From a virus: 36,061 nt of DNA. Numbering within the stretch: position 1 is the first letter of the stretch; each line of letters starts with the position of its first letter. The position numbers and the translations under genes are program-made. Below are positions 31,462-36,061 of the stretch, one piece after another. The stretch is from positions 1-36,061 of the IMG/VR virus record IMGVR_UViG_3300027821_000015. One strand, 5' to 3'. Under the pieces are notes generated by a model that worked only from the letters and a program-made list of their open reading frames with translations, was not told where the DNA came from and did no database searches.

Positions 31462-32991
31462 TCAGAACACCGACTTCAGTACGTCGTAGTCGGCCCGTCG
31501 AGGGATCGAGCGGGCCAGGTGCACCGCGCCGGCCATGGCGTACGCGGCGTCGTTGTCCCCGGCGCCTCGGCGGGCGAACCGCCACCCGTCGCCCATGTCC
31601 CGGCGGATGCTGCCCGCGATGTGGGCGTTCAGCAGGGGATCGTCGGAGTGCTTGAACTTGCGGTCGACCACCAGGCTCGCCAGCGTCTGGCACGCCGCCG
31701 AGGCGTCCGCACCGGTGAACGGCACCACGCCCGGGGCGTCGGGCGGGGCATCCTTCGGGTCGAACACCGGCGCGCCGATGGTCCGCAGGTGCTGTGCCTT
31801 CAGTTCCGCGCCGACCACGGCGGCGGGGCCACTGGGGAACCAGGCGCAAGCCCGAGGCTTGTAGTGCTGGGCCACGCGCGGGAACGCACTGCGGAACGCG
31901 TCCACCGAAGGCCACTGCTCGAAGATCTCCCCGAGGACCGTGCCGTCCTCCAGTGCGACCGCTGCGGCGGCCGTGACGTGACCGCTGTCCATGGCCACGT
32001 CGACCGCCATCACCATGTTCGCCAGGTGGTGCTCCAGCGACACCGACGAGTCTGCACAGGCCCGCCACGCCTCCGGGTCGACCGCGCTGTCCAGCGAGGC
32101 CACCCGCATGCACAGGTTCTCGGTCTTGTAGTCGGCCGGGCGCTGGGTCAGCATCGCCGAGCGGAGCTTCTGTTCGGTGATCGTGTGGCCGAGGCCGGGG
32201 TTCGCCTGCGCCCAGGCGTTGCGGTCGTCCAGGGCGCATCCGTCCGGTGCGCTCCACTCGAACAGGCCCATCGACGGGTCCAGGCCGGCGATGGCCTGAG
32301 CGCGGAGTTCGTTCAGGACCACCGACTGGTCGTCGCCTGCGTTGGAGATCCCGACGATGATCGAGTTGGGGCGGGCCATCGTGGTGTTCGACAGCGCCGC
32401 CCAGGCGTTGGTGTCCTTGTAGGTCCGCAGTTCGTCCAGGATCAGCAGATCCACCGAGAGGCCGCGGCCGGCCTTGTCGTTGGCCGCAGTGATCCGGTAC
32501 CGGGCACCCGAGTCGAGCACCAACGAGTACTCGACGGTGGAGCGCATGACCTGGCGGATCTCTTCGGCCAGCTCCGGCACGGACTGCGCCATGTCGACGG
32601 CCGCTCTCCAGCTTTCCCTGGAAATATCTAAAGATTGTGCAGCACCCAATACCAATTGAGCATGGCCCATGTACATGAAATACAGGGCCAGGACCATCAA
32701 GCACTTGGTCTTGCCGTTCTGCCGCGCTATTAATGTAAGAACGGTCCGGAATCGGAATGATCCGTCCGGGGTCAGTTCGAGCATGTGAATGAACAGCCAG
32801 CGCTGCCACGGCAGCAGCGGGAACTTCAGAACATCTTCAGAGAACTTGACGGCTTCGAAGCCCTTGGACGTCTTCGAGTTGAGCGCACAGCCGCACCCGC
32901 AGGGTCCACGCCGGCCCGTCACCAGTGGACGTGTCCACAGTCGGGGCGTGGTCCTGCCCAACAGCGGTTGTGTGGCGACCGCTGTCGTCAC
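31462..32991 (-). CDS. terL: Terminase large subunit
   Basis: A 509-residue packaging motor. The ATPase has a Walker A-like ARQNGKT (89-95), Walker B LLILDE (182-187) and motif C-like ISNAG (215-219). The nuclease has Asp331 (AVDVAMDSG) and acidic residues in GAGDNDAAYA (about 477-484). It cuts concatemers and drives DNA into the prohead. GTG start in a GTGA overlap with the small terminase candidate. The Walker A region lies in an AT-rich island (about 32.62-32.76 kb, roughly 47% GC) carrying two TTA codons (Leu87, Leu121) and ATA, foreign to the local codon use. Confidence 0.95.
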   Translation of the reverse strand: MTTAVATQPLLGRTTPRLWTRPLVTGRRGPCGCGCALNSKTSKGFEAVKFSEDVLKFPLLPWQRWLFIHMLELTPDGSFRFRTVLTLIARQNGKTKCLMVLALYFMYMGHAQLVLGAAQSLDISRESWRAAVDMAQSVPELAEEIRQVMRSTVEYSLVLDSGARYRITAANDKAGRGLSVDLLILDELRTYKDTNAWAALSNTTMARPNSIIVGISNAGDDQSVVLNELRAQAIAGLDPSMGLFEWSAPDGCALDDRNAWAQANPGLGHTITEQKLRSAMLTQRPADYKTENLCMRVASLDSAVDPEAWRACADSSVSLEHHLANMVMAVDVAMDSGHVTAAAAVALEDGTVLGEIFEQWPSVDAFRSAFPRVAQHYKPRACAWFPSGPAAVVGAELKAQHLRTIGAPVFDPKDAPPDAPGVVPFTGADASAACQTLASLVVDRKFKHSDDPLLNAHIAGSIRRDMGDGWRFARRGAGDNDAAYAMAGAVHLARSIPRRADYDVLKSVF

Positions 32992-33344
32992 TTGACGGCC
33001 CGCAACTTCGACAGCGCACCACCGGCGTGCGGGGACGGCTTGGCCGGACGCGACTTCGGGGTGGCCAGCAACTCAGTGAGCAGCGCGTGCAGCTTGGCGC
33101 CGATGCGCTCCACGCACTCCCGCTCGCCCAGCTTGGCGCGCAGTGCGGCAACCTGCTCGATCAACGTCTCGTCACCGGTGGCCTCGGCCTGGCGCAGCGC
33201 CTTGTCCGCCGCAGCGCGCACGATCGCCGCCTGGTCGAGCTGGCGGGCGTACAGCCGTGCCAGTTCCAGTGAGCCGGCCAACAGCTCCTCGGCCTCGGGG
33301 TCAACCGCAGCGATGGTGCGCTCGACCGCAGCGGTCATCGCCAC
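32988..33344 (-). CDS. Probable terminase small subunit
   Basis: A 118-residue helical protein (AAVERTIAAVDPEAEELLAGSLELARLYARQLDQAAIVR..., EQVAALRAKLGERECVERIGAKLHALLTELLATPKSR). Position between HNH endonuclease and large terminase, length and helical content fit a P27/phage small terminase that recognises packaging DNA. No helix-turn-helix is obvious. AGGAGGT with 5-6 nt spacing favours GTG 33344; ATG 33338 is the alternative. Stop overlaps terL start (GTGA). Confidence 0.75.
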   Translation of the reverse strand: MAMTAAVERTIAAVDPEAEELLAGSLELARLYARQLDQAAIVRAAADKALRQAEATGDETLIEQVAALRAKLGERECVERIGAKLHALLTELLATPKSRPAKPSPHAGGALSKLRAVK

Positions 33345-33357
33345 GTCGCACCTCCTG

Positions 33358-33624
33358 TCACCACGAACGTCGGCGAGGGGTAGGACGGCGGGCGGCCAGC
33401 TGGCGTGCCCGGGCGGCCTCGCGGTTGCACGCGGCGTGCTCGGGGCCCCGGTACTCGGTCCGGTCGTCGCTGTGTCCCAGGTCCCAGGCGTCGCGCGGCA
33501 TGATGCGGTTGCCGCACCGCCAACAATCGATTTCGCCTCGCTCGACCGAGGGGCGCAGCGTCTCGCGGAGTCTGCGGTGCTGCTGGCCGTACCCGCGCTG
33601 CGTGGTCGACCCGTGACGAGGCAT
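33358..33624 (-). CDS. HNH endonuclease
   Basis: An 88-residue HNH nuclease: zinc cysteines C34xxC37 (CWRCG), a WDLGHSDD segment with His51, and EHAACNREAA with His63, Cys66 and Asn67. HNH proteins beside terminase genes are required for DNA packaging in several cos phages (for example HK97 gp74), so a packaging role is likely. ATG 33624 has GGAGGT 4-5 nt upstream; a longer frame to 33696 exists but lacks such a site. The basic C-terminus (RRPTPRRRSW) may bind DNA. Confidence 0.9.
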   Translation of the reverse strand: MPRHGSTTQRGYGQQHRRLRETLRPSVERGEIDCWRCGNRIMPRDAWDLGHSDDRTEYRGPEHAACNREAARARQLAARRPTPRRRSW

Positions 33625-33852
33625 CCACACCTCCGCGCGATCCGGTGTGGGCACAGCTGTCCCGGGCGTAAGTATGCACTCTGCACCGGCATGCACGCCA
33701 CCGGTGCACGCATGCGTGCCGCCGGGCCGGCGTCGAGGGGCCTCGGCGAAGGGGTCAGCGCGGCCGGAAAGCGGCTACGGTCAGTGGCCCTCCGGGCCTG
33801 TCTCACTTGTGCACGGATGTCGCGTTCCAACGGCGTTCCAGATTTTCCATAA

Positions 33853-33973
33853 CCGCTGGTCAGGGGCGTTCCAAATAGTTGATCTTGGAACGGGTTTTGG
33901 AACGATCATTTCGGACATATCGGGAACCGGGATGAAACGGACAATTCCAAGTTGGAACGCCCCTGACCTGCGG
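33853..33973. repeat. 22-bp inverted repeat pair inside the array
   Basis: Arms at 33853-33874 and 33952-33973 match at 21 of 22 positions when one is reverse-complemented. Each includes one TTGGAACG plus CCCCTGACC and GCGG. They enclose about 77 bp holding two further motif copies. The CCCTGACCTGCGG portion recurs near the right end of the window. Confidence 0.88.
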
Positions 33974-34026
33974 TTTGGAACGTTTGGAACGCCAGCGTTC
34001 CACGCCGCGGTCATGTGGATCGCATG

Positions 34027-34072
34027 TTGGAACGGGCGGGGGGGTGCTAACGAAGTGCACCCCCCGTTCCAA
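34027..34072. repeat. Long GC hairpin formed by two array motifs
   Basis: Two TTGGAACG motifs extend into GGG and GGGTGC to give a 16-bp stem with a 5-nt bulge on one side and the 9-nt loop TAACGAAGT. It could terminate transcription leaving the helix-turn-helix gene or form a cruciform recognition site. Confidence 0.7.
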
Positions 34073-34152
34073 TGTGCGTTCCAGACCCACCTCCGTCCCG
34101 ACCTCGAAGGACTACTTCTCAAGATCAACATCTGGAACGGGCGGAGCAGGAC

Positions 34153-34506
34153 TCAGCCCTTCCGGCGGGCTCGCTCGTGGGCCACCGCGGAGCGCAGGTC
34201 GCCGAGGCGGAACAGGGTCGGCTGCCCTGCCCGGCGCACGGCCGGGACGTCCTTGCCCAGCCGCGTGTAGACCCACCGCACCGAGCGCCCCACTAGCTCC
34301 GCCCCGCGGGCCACCGTCACGAGGTCGTCATCGGTCTCGATGGCCGCCTGGTGCAGTACCCACTCCTCGCCGGCCAGTGCCGCCGCCCGGTCGACCGCGG
34401 TGCACGCCTCGGCGTTCACTCGCCAGAGCACATCCCGGTACTGCTGGGCCACCTGTCGTGCCCGGTCCACCGGCAAGTCTCCCGGGAACGGCCACCGTCG
34501 ACTCAC
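34153..34506 (-). CDS. Small helix-turn-helix DNA-binding protein
   Basis: A 117-residue protein with an N-terminal helical region (ARQVAQQYRDVLWRVNAEACTAVDRAAALAG) and a C-terminal winged-helix-like part: DDLVTVARGAELVGRSVRWVYTRLGKDVPAVRRAGQPTLFRLGDLRSAV (about 61-108), the AAxLxGVSxxxVYxxxxxGxxPAxRxGrxxxFxxxDL form of excisionase-type HTH proteins. The gene ends 14 bp from the last TGGAACG motif, so it is a candidate ligand for the array, or a small terminase-like factor. GTG start, weakly supported. Confidence 0.8.
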   Translation of the reverse strand: MSRRWPFPGDLPVDRARQVAQQYRDVLWRVNAEACTAVDRAAALAGEEWVLHQAAIETDDDLVTVARGAELVGRSVRWVYTRLGKDVPAVRRAGQPTLFRLGDLRSAVAHERARRKG

Positions 34507-34622
34507 CTTCGCCGCCCACGCGTGATGCCCCGTCGCCGGGACCCTCGCTGCACAGGAGTGCCGTTCAAGGGTGGAGTGGTGTGATGGGCTCGGGAAGGGG
34601 GTTGCAGCGCTCCTGCGCGCAT
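34503..34622 (-). CDS. Possible 39-residue basic peptide
   Basis: The 124-bp gap between the HTH and nuclease genes contains an ATG-started frame (MRAGALQPPSRAHHTTPPLN, ending RRRGITRGRRR) whose stop overlaps the HTH start (GTGA). No clear ribosome site precedes it and the composition is low complexity, so it may be chance. Confidence 0.2.
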   Translation of the reverse strand: MRAGALQPPSRAHHTTPPLNGTPVQRGSRRRGITRGRRR

Positions 34623-34630
34623 CCAGGCGG

Positions 34631-35014
34631 TCATGCCGGCGTTTCCGCTGATGGGATCGGCCATGCGGGCTTCGGCTGAACGCCGAGGCCGTTCCAGGGC
34701 GCCGCGTGGCCGGCGTGCACCAGTGCGTCCTGCACCAGGCCGGCCGGCGTGCGCACCAGTCCGTCGATGCGCCCGGCGTACTTGTCCCAGCCGGTCGAAT
34801 CGATCTGCACCAGCGTGCCGGTGGGCAACAGGCCCTTGAGGAAGTCCCGCGCCTCCACGCCGCCCGGGTCCTTCAGCTCCCTCGCGGCGACCCCGGCCAA
34901 CCTGACCGCACGGCCTTTGACCCACATGTCCTGGCCGAGGTCGATGTCCACCTTGATCGTGTCGCCGTCGTGCACCTCGACGACGATGCACCGCGGGTAC
35001 GTCCAGGTGCTCAC
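34631..35014 (-). CDS. Staphylococcal-nuclease-like (thermonuclease) protein
   Basis: A 127-residue SNase-fold nuclease. VVEVHDGDTIKVDIDLG (11-27) contains the metal-binding Asp cluster; VRLAGVAARE (37-46) supplies Arg38 and Glu46; WDKYAGRIDG (76-85) supplies Arg82. These correspond to the catalytic Arg/Glu/Arg set of the family, so activity is expected. There is no signal peptide, implying action inside the host cell or on phage DNA. GTG start lies in a GTGA overlap with the upstream gene. Confidence 0.9.
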   Translation of the reverse strand: MSTWTYPRCIVVEVHDGDTIKVDIDLGQDMWVKGRAVRLAGVAARELKDPGGVEARDFLKGLLPTGTLVQIDSTGWDKYAGRIDGLVRTPAGLVQDALVHAGHAAPWNGLGVQPKPAWPIPSAETPA

Positions 35015-35784
35015 GCTGCCTCCCGGGCCAGGCGCTGCTCCTGCTCGACCAGTACGCCGACGAACCAGCTGTAGTGCCGTTCGGGGATGAGTCGTCCGCA
35101 GCTCTCGCACTCCACCGTGTCCGACCCGTTGTGCCGCACGAGAGTGCACTGGTCGCACCAGGGGCAGGCCGGCGTGAGTCGGTGCACCAGGTGCGTGCGG
35201 CCGGTGGCGTGGCGCACCCGGTGGTGCAGTTCCACCAGGCGCAGGGCGCCCTCCAGGCCGCTGCGCTCGACCACTTCGCACTCCCCGTCCGCGTCGCGCA
35301 CCAACTCCCCGTCCTGAGTCCAGGCATACCGCTCCTGCGGTCCGAGCTTGATCAGGGCGTCCACCCGCGGCAGCAGGTACGCCGCGGCCTGCTGGACCCG
35401 TGCGGCGGTGCGGGACCGGGTGTGCATCTGCGAATCCCATGGGGACCCCAGTTCCGCGGACAGCACTTCGGCCCAGTAGCTCAGTTCGAAGTCGATGTGC
35501 CCGCGGAGCGCGTCAATACCAAGTCGGAGCGGAGTTGTCAACTCGCGTGAACCGCGCACCCGCTCCCCGCCCCCCTCGCCAGTAGCTCCGAGTAACCGGC
35601 CCAGGAGGTGCACGTCGGCCGGCGCCTCGCGGATCACGCGTTCGACACGGGTTCGGCAGCTCCGGCACAGCCCCTCCACTTCGGTCAACTGTGCCCCGAT
35701 CCAGTGGAGCAGCCCGTCCACCTCCGCCCTCTCGCGCTCGGCACAGCGTCCAGAGCTGGCGCACCGCCGGTCTTCGTTCTGCAA
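35011..35784 (-). CDS. Zn-binding hypothetical protein
   Basis: A protein of about 257 residues from TTG 35784, which has GGGGAGG at 5-nt spacing; the frame is open to a GTG at 35898 that would add 38 residues. CRSC (40-43) and the C-terminal CPWCDQC plus CESCG (207-213, 226-230) make zinc-ribbon-like pairs. The middle is helical (SYWAEVLSAELG, RVQQAAAYLLPRVDALIKL). I recall similar proteins, usually unnamed, in Streptomyces phages ahead of HTH and terminase genes. A DNA-binding role is likely but unproven. Confidence 0.75.
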   Translation of the reverse strand: MQNEDRRCASSGRCAERERAEVDGLLHWIGAQLTEVEGLCRSCRTRVERVIREAPADVHLLGRLLGATGEGGGERVRGSRELTTPLRLGIDALRGHIDFELSYWAEVLSAELGSPWDSQMHTRSRTAARVQQAAAYLLPRVDALIKLGPQERYAWTQDGELVRDADGECEVVERSGLEGALRLVELHHRVRHATGRTHLVHRLTPACPWCDQCTLVRHNGSDTVECESCGRLIPERHYSWFVGVLVEQEQRLAREAA

Positions 35785-35950
35785 CAGGACCTCCCCAGGT
35801 TTGACCACCTTGAGCCTAGTTCGGAAGGGGCCTCTATGCGTGTGCACGGAAGCGTGGCCACGTTCCCGCAGGTCACACGCTCGGCATGGACACGACACGA
35901 CTAGAGCGCGTTAGCCCGTGGACACGTCCGCCGGTGGACACGGGCCAAGC

Positions 35951-36036
35951 CTCTGACCTGCGGAAATGGGTGTTTGCGATCCGGAATAGTTCGGGAATGG
36001 AAATAATACAGAAGTTGATCAAGCCCTGACCTGCGG
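35951..36036. repeat. Two CTGACCTGCGGAAAT repeats in the right-end gap
   Basis: Copies at 35953-35967 and 36026-36040, 73 bp apart, in the same orientation. The core CTGACCTGCGG also occurs at 33963-33973 and, with one mismatch and inverted, at 33853-33863. AGTTGATC lies next to both regions. The surrounding DNA is clearly AT-richer than the genes. No gene is seen from 35899 to the window end; promoter or operator function is inference. Confidence 0.75.
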
Positions 36037-36061
36037 AAATAGCCCAGCACGAAAAGCGACA

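Larger units (their letters stand above)
33823..34139. repeat. Array of 13 TGGAACG motifs in both orientations
   Basis: Nine copies read TTGGAACG or its complement: 33823, 33867, 33885, 33897, 33952, 33975, 33984, 34027 and 34065 (start positions). Four more keep seven bases: 33834, 33996, 34077 and 34133. About 0.04 copies of the heptamer would be expected by chance in 317 bp at even base composition. Mixed orientation and uneven spacing suggest a binding-site cluster, not a tandem repeat. Confidence 0.93.
33625..34152. other. Gene-free regulatory or packaging region
   Basis: A 528-bp stretch without a credible gene, the longest in the window. It is less GC-rich than its surroundings in places (33.84-33.95 kb). 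It holds the TGGAACG array, a 22-bp inverted repeat pair, a long GC hairpin and a GCATGC-rich patch at about 33.69-33.72 kb. It lies just upstream of the HNH-terminase genes, where a cos or pac site could be expected, and downstream of a small helix-turn-helix gene. Confidence 0.8.

Noticed and set aside
31462-32991. Intein or intron disrupting the terminase gene at the AT-rich island
   Set aside because: The protein is continuous through Walker A and adjacent segments with normal length, so nothing is inserted; only base composition is odd.
33647-34270. 207-residue plus-strand open frame across the TGGAACG array
   Set aside because: Its repeated FQ/WN/ER-like residues come from the repeats themselves, no ribosome site is present, and it overlaps the HTH gene on the other strand.
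35915-35944. GTGGACAC/GTGTCCAC words near the right end and across the window
   Set aside because: The word occurs in many genes where it encodes Val-Asp-Thr or its antisense, so codon use explains most copies. The end pair is only an imperfect palindrome.
1-36061. Integrase, attachment site, tRNA, rRNA or IS element
   Set aside because: None was seen. No serine or tyrosine recombinase motifs, no cloverleaf-like sequence and no transposase frame was found on reading, so no claim about lysogeny is made.

Overview
The window reads as the structural and lysis half of a tailed phage (siphovirus type) or prophage from a high-GC actinobacterium, most likely Streptomyces or a relative. Support for this is inferred: very GC-rich coding DNA, frequent GTG starts, a phage-borne Lsr2, a DUF6221-type protein, and late-gene types familiar from Streptomyces phages. 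No integrase, attachment site, tRNA or replication gene was found, so lifestyle and genome ends are undetermined.

Layout. Almost everything lies on the minus strand and reads right to left. At 36.0-34.1 kb are a Zn-binding protein, an SNase-like nuclease and a small helix-turn-helix protein. A 528-bp gene-free block at 33.6-34.15 kb follows, holding 13 copies of TGGAACG in both orientations. Next come HNH endonuclease, small terminase candidate, large terminase, a membrane protein, portal, and one polypeptide joining a ClpP-like protease to an HK97-type (U35) prohead protease. Four 31-bp direct repeats separate this from the major capsid gene. A 42-nt perfect palindrome follows the capsid gene. 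At 26.6-19.0 kb lie small structural proteins, a head-tail connector, fibre-like proteins, a beta-helix tailspike-like protein and a tail terminator candidate. At 19.0-6.5 kb is the tail module: major tail protein, tail assembly chaperones with a GGGAAAA -1 frameshift site, gp10-like protein, tape measure, distal tail protein and a 1328-residue tail-tip/fibre protein with an S74 self-cleaving chaperone. At 6.5-2.0 kb is a lysis region with three membrane proteins (including a holin), amidase and lysozyme-like lysins, then a dCMP deaminase and a PL7-type polysaccharide lyase.

The leftward block ends at a strong bidirectional terminator at 1946-1984. Convergent plus-strand genes occupy 19-1936: two small unknown proteins, a DUF6221-like protein, Lsr2 and a membrane-anchored secreted-domain protein translationally coupled to lsr2.

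How it works together: the nuclease/terminase block packages DNA into a head built from portal, protease and capsid. The connector and terminator proteins join the tail. The tape measure and chaperones build the tail tube, and the Dit/Tal-like and fibre proteins bind the host. Two carbohydrate-active proteins (beta-helix and PL7) may clear surface polysaccharide. The lysis block releases progeny. The most distinctive features are the TGGAACG array, the repeat block before the capsid gene, the double protease, TTA codons in an AT-rich island inside the terminase gene, the probable internal start in the amidase gene, and the PL7 lyase.
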